Source: Oscillospiraceae bacterium (GTDB lineage: Bacteria; Bacillota; Clostridia; Oscillospirales; Oscillospiraceae). Taken from it: 34,102 nucleotides of DNA. The notes under the pieces were generated by a model. That model was not told the DNA's origin, searched no databases, and saw only the letters and a list, made by a program, of their open reading frames with translations. Below, in pieces: positions 15,641 to 23,077 of the stretch. Each line of letters starts with the position of its first letter. Position 1 is the first letter of the stretch. Both the position numbers and the translations under genes were made by a program. The stretch covers positions 1 to 34,102 of the forward strand of contig JAFSZH010000085.1 of the NCBI GenBank assembly GCA_017455685.1, read 5' to 3'.

Positions 15641-16810
15641 ATGAACAAAAAAATGAGTGGATTCAACACAGTGTCGATTCTGTCCGTATCTCTGCTGATC
15701 TATGTTAGCGGCTCGCTGATCGCTCCGGCCCTCAGTTCTTTAGCTGCTTCGTTCCCCGAAACGCCCTTCCCCACAATACGTATGATTATGACATCCATGT
15801 ATATCACGATCGCTGCGTTTGCTCTGATTTCAGGAAAACTCGCGAAAACGATCTCCAAGAAGACTTTGGTGCTTGTCGGTTTGGCAATTTATGGAATATG
15901 CGGCCTGGTCGGCGCCAAGCTGAACTCCGTTCCCGCCCTGATGATCGACAGATTAGTTATGGGCGTAGGCGTCGGACTTGTATTCCCTCAGGCAAACGCT
16001 CTGATCATTGACTTTTACGAGGGCAAAACAAGAGACAAGCTGCTTGGCTACGGCAGCGGCGTTTCCAACCTGGGTTCCATGCTGGGATCTATTGTGGGCG
16101 GAAGCCTGGCCGCCATCAGCTGGCGGTGGAACTTTGTGGGCTTTGCTTCAGCTTTCGTGATCTTTCTCCTTGTTCTGTTTGGCGTCCCCAGCGCCCCTGC
16201 CCGCAAAATCGGGGGAGAACCTGTTGCAGCCAGCCCCCGGAGCCTTCCCAAACAGTTTTGGCTTCTCCCGCTGTATGTGTGTCTGGTGCAGATGGCGGCT
16301 CTCGTCACGCCGACAAACATGGCGGTCTTCTATCTGGGAAATCAGATCGGTTCTCCGGCTTTGCTGGGCATCACAATGGCCCTTCTCACCGGGCTGGGTT
16401 TCCTTGCCGGTTTTGTTCTGACGCACACGTTGAAGATTTTCAAGAACTGGACGGTGGTGGCCTCCTGCCTGATGATCGGCGCAGGATTCTTCGTTATCTC
16501 CAAAGCTAACAACGTTGCTATGGTCATGATCGGCCAGATTCTGATCGGCTTTGGCCAGGGCACCCTCACGCCCATGGTGTTTATTAAGAATACCCAGCTC
16601 GTTCCGGTTGAGCTGAGGCAGCGGAGTCTTGCTATCCTGTCCTCGGCAATCTACCTGGGTTGCTTTGGAACCAGCTATGTCCAGAAATGGATCGGCCAAC
16701 TGTTCCACAACACTGACCAGAGATTTATGTTCATGGCGTTTGCGGTGGGCGGCTTTATCGCAACGGCTGCAGCCCTTGCGGCAAAGCTGGCCAGCAGCAA
16801 GAAGGCGTGA
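15641..16810 (+). CDS. Major facilitator superfamily transporter
   Basis: This 389-residue integral membrane protein has about 12 predicted membrane helices. The MFS motif A-like segment SGKLAKTISKKTLVL sits between helices 2 and 3. Gly-rich helices (VMGVGVGLVFPQANALI, then YGSGVSNLGSMLGSIVGG) are like those of drug/H+ antiporters. The ATG at 15641 is chosen because GGGAGGA lies 10 bases upstream; the ATG at 15632 would be only one base from that site. It is the first gene of the TetR-controlled plus-strand operon, and the URO-D-like gene starts 28 bp after it. The direction of transport and the substrate are unknown. Control by TetR makes export of a small molecule plausible. Confidence 0.88.
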   Translation: MNKKMSGFNTVSILSVSLLIYVSGSLIAPALSSLAASFPETPFPTIRMIMTSMYITIAAFALISGKLAKTISKKTLVLVGLAIYGICGLVGAKLNSVPALMIDRLVMGVGVGLVFPQANALIIDFYEGKTRDKLLGYGSGVSNLGSMLGSIVGGSLAAISWRWNFVGFASAFVIFLLVLFGVPSAPARKIGGEPVAASPRSLPKQFWLLPLYVCLVQMAALVTPTNMAVFYLGNQIGSPALLGITMALLTGLGFLAGFVLTHTLKIFKNWTVVASCLMIGAGFFVISKANNVAMVMIGQILIGFGQGTLTPMVFIKNTQLVPVELRQRSLAILSSAIYLGCFGTSYVQKWIGQLFHNTDQRFMFMAFAVGGFIATAAALAAKLASSKKA

Positions 16811-16838
16811 TTCTGATGAACCACCATTGAGGAGAAAA

Positions 16839-17987
16839 ATGTCTGATATGAATTATAAAGCGAGAGTCAATGCTTTCGTAGATGCCGTAGAAGGCAGACC
16901 GACCGAACATATTCCCGTGTATTTAATGATGGACGGGCTTTATGCGGTCCACGCAACCGGCGGCAACATCAAAAAGGCGACTTACAATCCCCAAATCGTG
17001 ATAGACAGCACACGGGAACTGGTTTCCCGGGTGTATTGCGATGGACTGGGCAACATCTTTACGAAGGGCGCGATCTTTTATAAGCGGATGCGTTCCAACA
17101 ATTTCATTCCCAGCGAGGTTGGTTTCCTCCAGCATCCGGAGACCTATACGCTGTCCAATGAGGAATTGACGGAGCTGGCAGAGGATCCCTTCAAGACGAT
17201 TGCCGAAAAGGTGTTCCTCCGCTCCATGGGCGAGATCTATAAACCGTTTCCGCAAAATATGTACAGTCTCATGATCGCAAACATAGGAAACACGGCGTAT
17301 CTAAACGGCTTGATCAGCAACAAATTCGCACTCTCGGCGGAACTTGGCGTACCGATGGTGTACACCAATCTGACAAAGGCGCCGCTGGACTATCTGGGTA
17401 GCAGCGTGCGAGGCCTGGCTAATATCTTTACTGATATTCGTCGGACGCTGGATCGGGTGATCGCGGCCTGCGATGCCCTTTGCCCTCTGCTGGAGGCAGC
17501 CGGAGAGCTCAACTTCAGAGCGCCTGACAGGAATTTCCCCTTTATCTTCTTTCCGACGCTCATTCCCCACTTCCTGAATGTCAAGCAGTTTGAACGGGTG
17601 TATTATCCCACGTTCAAACGGATGCTGGATAACCTGGCCGATAAGGGCTTCAAGTTCGTGATCCAGTTTGAAGGCAATTGGGAGCGGTTTTATGACATCA
17701 TCCGCTCGCTGCCGGAAAACAAGATCCTGGGTGTTTTTGAAATGGGATCCCCTGCGTTGGTCAAAGAAAAGCTGGGCGACATGATGTGTCTGTCCGGCCT
17801 GTATCCGGTGTCTTTGCTGGGCTGTGGTGAAAAGGGAAAATGCCTGGATAAAGCCAAGGAGATCGTGGATGTGATGGCTCCGGGCGGACGTTATGTATTT
17901 GCCACGGATAAACAGCTGATCAATGCCCGGGACGCCCGGATCGAAAACATCCAGGCGGTCCATGCATTTGTCCACGATTATCAGTGA
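16839..17987 (+). CDS. Uroporphyrinogen decarboxylase (URO-D)-like family protein
   Basis: This 382-residue protein fits the URO-D/MtaA-like superfamily (TIM barrel): it begins with a RVNAFVDAVEGRPTEHIPVY block and ends with the LYPVSLLGCGEKGKCLDKA and APGGRYVFATD blocks. It lacks the HemE substrate motif (RQAGRYLPEY type), so it is not the heme enzyme. Members of this superfamily in anaerobes often move methyl groups between corrinoid proteins and thiols, but no corrinoid protein gene is present here. The start ATG at 16839 has TGAGGAG close upstream. It lies between two transporter genes in a TetR-controlled operon. I infer metabolism of the transported compound; the substrate is unknown. 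Confidence 0.8.
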   Translation: MSDMNYKARVNAFVDAVEGRPTEHIPVYLMMDGLYAVHATGGNIKKATYNPQIVIDSTRELVSRVYCDGLGNIFTKGAIFYKRMRSNNFIPSEVGFLQHPETYTLSNEELTELAEDPFKTIAEKVFLRSMGEIYKPFPQNMYSLMIANIGNTAYLNGLISNKFALSAELGVPMVYTNLTKAPLDYLGSSVRGLANIFTDIRRTLDRVIAACDALCPLLEAAGELNFRAPDRNFPFIFFPTLIPHFLNVKQFERVYYPTFKRMLDNLADKGFKFVIQFEGNWERFYDIIRSLPENKILGVFEMGSPALVKEKLGDMMCLSGLYPVSLLGCGEKGKCLDKAKEIVDVMAPGGRYVFATDKQLINARDARIENIQAVHAFVHDYQ

Positions 17988-18001
17988 CCAGGAGGAAGAC
18001 C

Positions 18002-18145
18002 ATGATTCCGACGAATTATTTTGAAAGCTGGGAAGAGTATAAAGACAACAACCAGGCCTATGAGGGCGAGGATGAGATCATCGGTCCCGTTTGGGATGAC
18101 CTGAACAAGGAAATGTTCTTGTTTATTCTTCTGAATACGTTCTGA
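18002..18145 (+). CDS. Small acidic hypothetical protein, 47 residues
   Basis: A 47-codon frame begins at ATG 18002 behind a strong CAGGAGGAAG ribosome site, 14 bases after the URO-D-like stop, and ends at TGA 18145. It starts MIPTNYFESWEEYKDNN, is rich in Asp and Glu (GEDEIIGPVWDDL) and ends in a hydrophobic FLFILLNTF. I do not recognise it. It may be a true small protein of this operon, or the remnant of a longer gene lost after codon 47. The ribosome site and tight spacing favour translation. No continuation of the frame is seen in the other two frames before the next gene. Confidence 0.5.
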   Translation: MIPTNYFESWEEYKDNNQAYEGEDEIIGPVWDDLNKEMFLFILLNTF

Positions 18146-18161
18146 TTGACAGAAAAATACA

Positions 18162-18192
18162 CAGTGCGCCGGAGGTTCTCATCGGCGCACTG
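18162..18192 (+). other. Perfect 10-bp stem-loop before the APC permease gene
   Basis: CAGTGCGCCG (18162-18171) and CGGCGCACTG (18183-18192) pair around an 11-base loop. No T-run follows directly. It lies 25 bases before the permease ATG and may attenuate readthrough or protect the upstream mRNA. Confidence 0.5.
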
Positions 18193-18217
18193 CGTGATTT
18201 CAGGGATAGGGGTGCTT

Positions 18218-19549
18218 ATGGAATTAGAATACAAACTATCCTTTATTGACACACTGTCAATGGCGGCCGGATTCGCCGTCGGTTCCGGCATCATCACCCT
18301 GACTGGCATTGGGATCGGAATGACCGGGCGCAGTGTATTTCTGGCTTTTCCGGTCTGTTCGGTCCTGTTCCTTGTCAGCTTTCGTCCGCTTTTTATCATG
18401 AGCGGCGTCCATCCATCCATGAGTGCGGCTTATGAGTACTCCAAAACGCTGTTGGGAGTACGCATGGGAGGCTTTTATTCCTATATTTATCTGTTGGGCA
18501 GACTGACAATCGCCATTTTCGGCGTTTCGTTTGCCCAGTACGCTGCCGCGCTGTTTCCTGTCTTTGACGCTCCCGGAGCTCAGAGACTGCTGGCATCGCT
18601 GATGCTTACTTTTTTCTATGTTGTGAATCTGCTGGGGATCAAAACGGCATCCCGACTTCAGACACTGTGCTCTGTATTGCTATTACTGGGATTGGGTTCA
18701 TTTGTCTTTTTCGGCCTGGGCAAGGTCAGAGCTGATTTTTTCACAACGAATTTTTTTACCGGCGGGATCGGAGGATTCTATTCTGCAGTTTCTCTGTTGT
18801 TTTTCGCTGTGAGCGGGGCATATATCATCACTGACTTTGCTCCCAGAATCAGGAATCCGGCTGGGACCATGCTTAAGGTGATCCATCTTGTTACAGCAGC
18901 GGTTACAGTCCTTTATATGCTGATCGGTGTCGTTGCCGCAGGCTGTGGCAGTGTGGATACTGTTGCCGGCAAGCCGCTGTCGGTAACAGCACAAATCATT
19001 TATCCCAACAGGATCCTGTTTGGCGCTTTTGTCATCATCGGTGTCATGGGAGCGCTGGTTACAACACTCAACTCCAGCTTTCTCTGGTACGCGTCCTCTT
19101 TGGAAAAACCCTGTCTGGATGGCTGGCTGCCGTCGTCATGGATAAAACGAAATCGCTTTGGGGTTCCTTACAGGCTGATGACAGTCTTTTATCTGTTCGG
19201 CCTGATCCCCACAGTCCTTGGTATGGATCTTGCGATACTGTCAAAAGTTGCAGTTGGACTGACCATCCTGTCTGCCATGCTTCCGATGGCCGGTGTGATA
19301 CGTCTGCCCTCTGTTTACCCTGAGGAGTGGAAGAACAGCCGGTTTGCCAAAAAGTATTCCGAGAGGCGTCTTAGCTGTATCTGCGCATTGTCGATTTTGA
19401 TTATGTCAACTCAAGTGATCGCCTTGTTCGCAGGAAACCCTCCAGCTGCAAATACCATTCTTGTTGCGCTCATCGTTATCTCTGCGCTTTACGCCAACTA
19501 CCGGGCAAAAAATATCGGCAAAACGACCGGTAATAAAAACGTGAAATAG
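18218..19549 (+). CDS. APC superfamily amino acid/amine permease
   Basis: This 443-residue membrane protein has 11-12 hydrophobic segments and the APC-type first helix (LSMAAGFAVGSGIITLTG, with the GSGI substrate-binding bend). It is likely an importer or exchanger of an amino acid, amine or related metabolite. The ATG at 18218 has GATAGGGGTG just upstream. Going back to 18146 would include the preceding hairpin and give no membrane start. The gene is last in the TetR-controlled unit, and a terminator follows at once. Its AT-richer codon use matches the three genes before it. The substrate is not evident. Confidence 0.85.
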   Translation: MELEYKLSFIDTLSMAAGFAVGSGIITLTGIGIGMTGRSVFLAFPVCSVLFLVSFRPLFIMSGVHPSMSAAYEYSKTLLGVRMGGFYSYIYLLGRLTIAIFGVSFAQYAAALFPVFDAPGAQRLLASLMLTFFYVVNLLGIKTASRLQTLCSVLLLLGLGSFVFFGLGKVRADFFTTNFFTGGIGGFYSAVSLLFFAVSGAYIITDFAPRIRNPAGTMLKVIHLVTAAVTVLYMLIGVVAAGCGSVDTVAGKPLSVTAQIIYPNRILFGAFVIIGVMGALVTTLNSSFLWYASSLEKPCLDGWLPSSWIKRNRFGVPYRLMTVFYLFGLIPTVLGMDLAILSKVAVGLTILSAMLPMAGVIRLPSVYPEEWKNSRFAKKYSERRLSCICALSILIMSTQVIALFAGNPPAANTILVALIVISALYANYRAKNIGKTTGNKNVK

Positions 19550-19550
19550 A

Positions 19551-19585
19551 AAAAGCGTTCCCTGCCTGACGGGGAACGCCTTTTT
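19551..19585. terminator. Terminator after the APC permease gene
   Basis: The stem GCGTTCCC / GGGAACGC (19555-19562, 19572-19579) has A bases on the left and CTTTTT on the right. It is shared by the convergent thiT gene and marks the right edge of the lower-G+C region. Confidence 0.85.
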
Positions 19586-19618
19586 CCTGTAAGAGGAGCT
19601 CCGAGGATGGAGCGATCC

Positions 19619-20167
19619 TTATTTTGCCAGCTGTTTTTCCAGTACCCGGCCCAGCACGAAGCAGACGATCACGGCCAGGATCGTGTTGGGCAGCATGTAG
19701 GAACCGTTGTACAGGGCCGAATACACCCATACGTTGGTCATGGGCAGGCCGAAGATGTCCTCCATATACATGGCGTAGATGGTGATCCCGCTGATGAAAT
19801 GGATCAGAAAACGGCCGAAGCAGCCGATGAGGGCTCCCAGCCACATCTTCCGGGGCTTCCGGCGGATCAGCCCGGCAAAGCCCACGAACATGTAAGCCAC
19901 GCTGTAATCCAGCAGCATGCTCTGCCAGTTGATGGCGCTGCCGCCGCCTACGAAGAACTTGAGCGTGCCGAACACCAGACCGGCCCCCAGGCCCCAGCCC
20001 AGGCCCCAGCGGCAGGCGGCGATGATCAGCGGGATCATCACCAGATCGATACTGCCACCGAAGCCGCCGAAGCTCATGCCGATGGGGATCTTGAAGTAGC
20101 TCAGCGCCAGGGCGAGGGCGGTGAGGACGGCGCATTCCGTCAGGGCCCGGAGTTCTTTGTTCTGCAT
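19619..20167 (-). CDS. thiT: ECF transporter S component, thiamine (ThiT)
   Basis: This 182-residue protein has six hydrophobic segments and no ATPase. It is the substrate-binding subunit that works with a shared ECF energizing module (EcfA, EcfA', EcfT) not in this window. The N terminus (LTECAVLTALALALSYFKIP) and the FGGFGGSIDLVMIPLIIAACRWG stretch, split here as FGGFGGSIDL and IPLIIAACRWG, are typical of ThiT. The thiamine assignment rests mainly on the TPP riboswitch and its terminator directly upstream, which tie expression to thiamine pyrophosphate. The ATG follows AGGAGGG. The gene is transcribed alone from its own promoter. Confidence 0.9.
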   Translation of the reverse strand: MQNKELRALTECAVLTALALALSYFKIPIGMSFGGFGGSIDLVMIPLIIAACRWGLGWGLGAGLVFGTLKFFVGGGSAINWQSMLLDYSVAYMFVGFAGLIRRKPRKMWLGALIGCFGRFLIHFISGITIYAMYMEDIFGLPMTNVWVYSALYNGSYMLPNTILAVIVCFVLGRVLEKQLAK

Positions 20168-20188
20168 GTCTGTACCCTCCTGAAAAAG

Positions 20189-20220
20189 AAAAATCAGCCA
20201 TCCCCGAAAGGAAACGGCTG
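20189..20220 (-). terminator. Expression-platform terminator of the TPP riboswitch
   Basis: On the minus strand CAGCCGTTTCC pairs with GGGGATGGCTG (11 bp with G-U pairs, loop TTTC), then ATTTTTC follows. It lies between the riboswitch aptamer and the thiT ribosome site, so TPP binding most likely stops transcription here. Confidence 0.75.
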
Positions 20221-20242
20221 AAGTGCGTCGGCATATTTTTCC

Positions 20243-20335
20243 CGCACTCCCTCCGCCGGTATGATCCGGATCAGGTTGAAAGGGTCCGCCGCCTTTCCTG
20301 GCGGCGTCTCAGCCGGGAAAACCCGGCGCCCCTGT
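20243..20335 (-). ncRNA. TPP riboswitch (THI element)
   Basis: On the minus strand the conserved TPP-aptamer blocks are all present in order: ACAGGGGCGCC (from 20335), CTGAGA (20312-20307), a GC-rich variable arm, AACCTGATCCGGATCAT and GGCGGAGGGAGTG. It is followed by a terminator hairpin and then thiT, so it should shut off thiamine uptake when TPP is plentiful. Confidence 0.95.
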
Positions 20336-20348
20336 GATGGACGAGCCT

Positions 20349-20377
20349 ATGATACCCTCCTTTGGGTAAAAATGCAA
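20349..20377 (-). promoter_or_regulatory. Promoter of the riboswitch-thiT transcript
   Basis: On the minus strand TTGCAT (20372-20377), a 17-bp spacer and TATCAT (20349-20354) place the transcript start a few bases before the riboswitch. Confidence 0.7.
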
Positions 20378-20424
20378 GAGCGGATTTGCGTTTTTTGCCC
20401 TGCCGTCTTCCCATGCGGACCTAT

Positions 20425-20468
20425 ATATGGTATAATCATCTTGAATTATCGACCGAATATGGTATAAT
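20425..20468 (+). promoter_or_regulatory. Promoter region of the ABC fusion gene with a repeated 12-mer
   Basis: ATATGGTATAAT occurs at 20425-20436 and again at 20457-20468, 32 bp apart. Each contains an extended TATAAT box. The second is served by TTGAAT at 20441-20446 (16-bp spacer) and is the better promoter. The first lacks a clear -35. Confidence 0.6.
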
Positions 20469-20510
20469 GGAAAAATCTTACAGATAAACGTGGGAGGGAC
20501 GGTTGAGAGC

Positions 20511-22886
20511 ATGCTGCAGTTGAAGAACGTGGGGCTTGACCACCTTTCGGGAAAAAAGAGCGTGTCCGTTCTGCGCCGGATCAATCTGACGCTGCCCGCG
20601 GCGGGACTGGTGCTGGTCACCGGCGGGTCCGGCAGCGGCAAGACGGCGCTGATGCATATCCTCTCGGGACGGGAGCTGCCGTCACGGGGGGAGATCCTCA
20701 TCGACGGGGAGAACGCCTCCCGCTGGTCGGACAGACGGCTCAGCGGCTGGCGCCGCCGGGTGGGAAGCGCGGAGGAGGACCTGCTGCTGAGTGACAGGAC
20801 CATCTCGGAGAACGCGGAGCTCTCCGCCCGGCTGGCGGGCTGGTCGGGCGCCGACAGCCGGGCCCGGGCATTCTCCACGCTGGAGATGCTGGGCCTGAAG
20901 GACCTGGCGGAGCGGCTCCCCGGGGAGCTGAGCGGAGGTGAGCGGCGGCAGGCCGCTCTCTGCTGCGCCCTGGCCCGGGACCCGGAGCTGCTGCTGGTGG
21001 ACGAGCCCGCCGACGGCCTGGAGGAAAAGACCGCCCGGCAGATCCTCTCCCTGCTGCGGGCCGCCGCCCGGGACCGGCTGGTGATCGCCGCCGCCCGGGA
21101 CGTGGCTCTCTTCAACGGGGACCAGGATAGGATCGTCACCCTCCAGGAGGGGGAGATCGTCAGCATCACCGGCGAATCCGACAGCCCCGAGAGCGCGCCC
21201 GGCCAGACGCCGCCCGCTCTGTCTCCGGGGGGAATGCTCTTCGCGGCGGTAAAGAACCTGCTCTCCCGCCGGGGGAGAGTGGCGCCCCGGCTGCTGGGGA
21301 CCTTCCTGGCCGTGCTGGCTGCCAGCCTGTGCGTGTCGGCCATCCGGGGGAGCCGGCTGTTCGACGCAAAGCTCCAGGCGGAGACCCTGGCGGCTTACCC
21401 CATCGTCCTGACCCGGGAGAGCGTGCCCGACGGGGATCTGGACACCCTGGGAACGTATCTGGAAACCAACATGGACGTGCGCGGCGCGTCCCTGCAGCGG
21501 ACCTTCGCCATCACGCCCCGCATTTATTCCTACACCGCCTCCGGCGAGGTGAAGCAGGTGAGCCCGGAGACCGAGAACGGCTCCAACCTGTGGACGGAGC
21601 TGCCCGACGGGGAGGCCCTGCAGCGGGCCCGCTACGAGCTGGTGTCCGGCCGGTGGCCGGCCCGGTATGACGAGGCGGCGGTGCTCCTGGACGCCCAGGG
21701 CAACGTGGACAGCGCCTGTCTGGCGGCCCTGGGCCTTACCGGGGAGAACGGCCGGGGCCTGAGCGCCACCGACCTGCTGCGCCTTTCCTTCCGGGTGGTG
21801 CTGCCCACCGGGGAATACGTCCAGAACGTGGACGGTACCTGGGGCTACATGGGCACGGACAGGGAATTCATGTCCGCCATGGTCCGCGCCTCCCAGCCGC
21901 TGAACGTGGTGGGGATTCTGCGGCCTGTTCAGAAAGGTGCCGGGGACACCGGCGCCGGCGGCGCGGTCTACACCGGAGATCTGACCCGGTGGCTCATCAA
22001 CGCCATCCGTTCCAGCGAGATCGTAAAGGCCCAGATGGCCGAGCCGGGATATGACGTGCTGACCCACCGGCCCTTCAATGCCGCCGCCCACGAGACGGAT
22101 GCCGCCGCCCAGCGCTCGGCGCTGGAGGCCGCCGTCCGGGGACTGAGCCCCGCCGAGCAGGCGGCGCTGTACGAGCGCGTCACCGGGGAGACCGTGGCGG
22201 AGACCGCCGCCCAGGACAGCCTGCTGCAGACGATCGCCCTGTTGTCCGAGGCCCGGATCAAAGAGCTCTACGTGCAGGAGATCGAGAGCGCCGTTTCCCC
22301 GTACAGCTACGAGGCCAACCTGCGGGCCTTCGGCGTGCGGGAGGCGGAAACGGTCACCGCCCTGCGGCTCTACGCCGGGACCTTCGCCTACCGGGGCGCC
22401 CTGGGCAGGCTGCTGAACGGATATACCCAGCGCGTCTCCTACACCGACGCCGCCGAGGGCGTCGTTTCCGCGGGGGCCTCGCTGCTGGAGGGCACCGAAA
22501 GGACGTATCCGGCGCTGTATATCCTCACCGGAGTGCTGGGCGTGCTTGGCACGGCCCTGGCGGCGGGACTGCCGCTGCTGCCCCGGCGGCGGGAGACAGC
22601 CGTGGAGCGCGCCCTGGGCATGGGCGGCGCCTCCGCCGGATCCATCCTGGTGTGGGAAGCCTTCCTGCTGGGACTGCTGGGCAGCGCGGCGGGGGTGCTG
22701 CTGGCCATGGTGGCGCTGCGCTTTACCGGCGGCGAGCTCACCGGCGGCGTACGCTGGGAGCTCTCCTGGCCCATGGCCGGCGCCGTCGCCCTGGCGGCGG
22801 TGACGATCTCCCTCCTTTCGGCCCGGCTGGCCGCCTCCGGCGGCGCGGGCAGCCCGGAGGACGCCCTCCGGCGGGCAGCGGAATAA
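20511..22886 (+). CDS. MacB-like ABC transporter: ATPase fused to permease, atypical Q and H loops
   Basis: This 791-residue protein starts with an ABC ATPase (about residues 1-215): Walker A GGSGSGKT (38-45), signature LSGGE (140-144) and Walker B LLLVDEP (160-166). In my alignment the Q-loop glutamine is Glu89 (VGSAEEDLLLSD) and the switch histidine is Arg196 (AAARD). A MacB/FtsX-type membrane part follows: one helix (LLGTFLAVLAASLCVSAI, about 268-285), a large outer domain of about 370 residues, and three C-terminal helices. The ATG at 20511 is used; a GTG 21 bases upstream is possible. The gene is transcribed alone between two terminators. The role may be envelope remodelling, peptide handling or regulation; ATPase strength is uncertain. 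Confidence 0.85.
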   Translation: MLQLKNVGLDHLSGKKSVSVLRRINLTLPAAGLVLVTGGSGSGKTALMHILSGRELPSRGEILIDGENASRWSDRRLSGWRRRVGSAEEDLLLSDRTISENAELSARLAGWSGADSRARAFSTLEMLGLKDLAERLPGELSGGERRQAALCCALARDPELLLVDEPADGLEEKTARQILSLLRAAARDRLVIAAARDVALFNGDQDRIVTLQEGEIVSITGESDSPESAPGQTPPALSPGGMLFAAVKNLLSRRGRVAPRLLGTFLAVLAASLCVSAIRGSRLFDAKLQAETLAAYPIVLTRESVPDGDLDTLGTYLETNMDVRGASLQRTFAITPRIYSYTASGEVKQVSPETENGSNLWTELPDGEALQRARYELVSGRWPARYDEAAVLLDAQGNVDSACLAALGLTGENGRGLSATDLLRLSFRVVLPTGEYVQNVDGTWGYMGTDREFMSAMVRASQPLNVVGILRPVQKGAGDTGAGGAVYTGDLTRWLINAIRSSEIVKAQMAEPGYDVLTHRPFNAAAHETDAAAQRSALEAAVRGLSPAEQAALYERVTGETVAETAAQDSLLQTIALLSEARIKELYVQEIESAVSPYSYEANLRAFGVREAETVTALRLYAGTFAYRGALGRLLNGYTQRVSYTDAAEGVVSAGASLLEGTERTYPALYILTGVLGVLGTALAAGLPLLPRRRETAVERALGMGGASAGSILVWEAFLLGLLGSAAGVLLAMVALRFTGGELTGGVRWELSWPMAGAVALAAVTISLLSARLAASGGAGSPEDALRRAAE

Positions 22887-22895
22887 AAAAAGCAG

Positions 22896-22929
22896 CGGCC
22901 TCTGCGGAAAAAACGCAGAGGCCGTTTTT
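22896..22929 (+). terminator. Terminator after the ABC fusion gene
   Basis: An 11-bp perfect stem (CGGCCTCTGCG / CGCAGAGGCCG) with an A-rich loop is followed by TTTTT, 9 bases after the stop. Confidence 0.9.
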
Positions 22930-22994
22930 CTGCCCGACCGGAGAACAAACGCTCCCTCGCCGCCGTCAAACGGACGGCATCAAGCGCCCCGGTC

Positions 22995-23023
22995 TTTACT
23001 TTTTCGGATACTTATCGTATGAT
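22995..23023 (+). promoter_or_regulatory. Promoter of the M3-peptidase lipoprotein gene
   Basis: TTTACT (22995-23000), a 17-bp spacer and TATGAT (23018-23023), 54 bp before the ATG, whose ribosome site is AAAGGA. Confidence 0.55.
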
Positions 23024-23077
23024 TCCATCATAGTGAAATAAAAGAACCGTACGACGATCGGACGGGAAAGGAACGAA

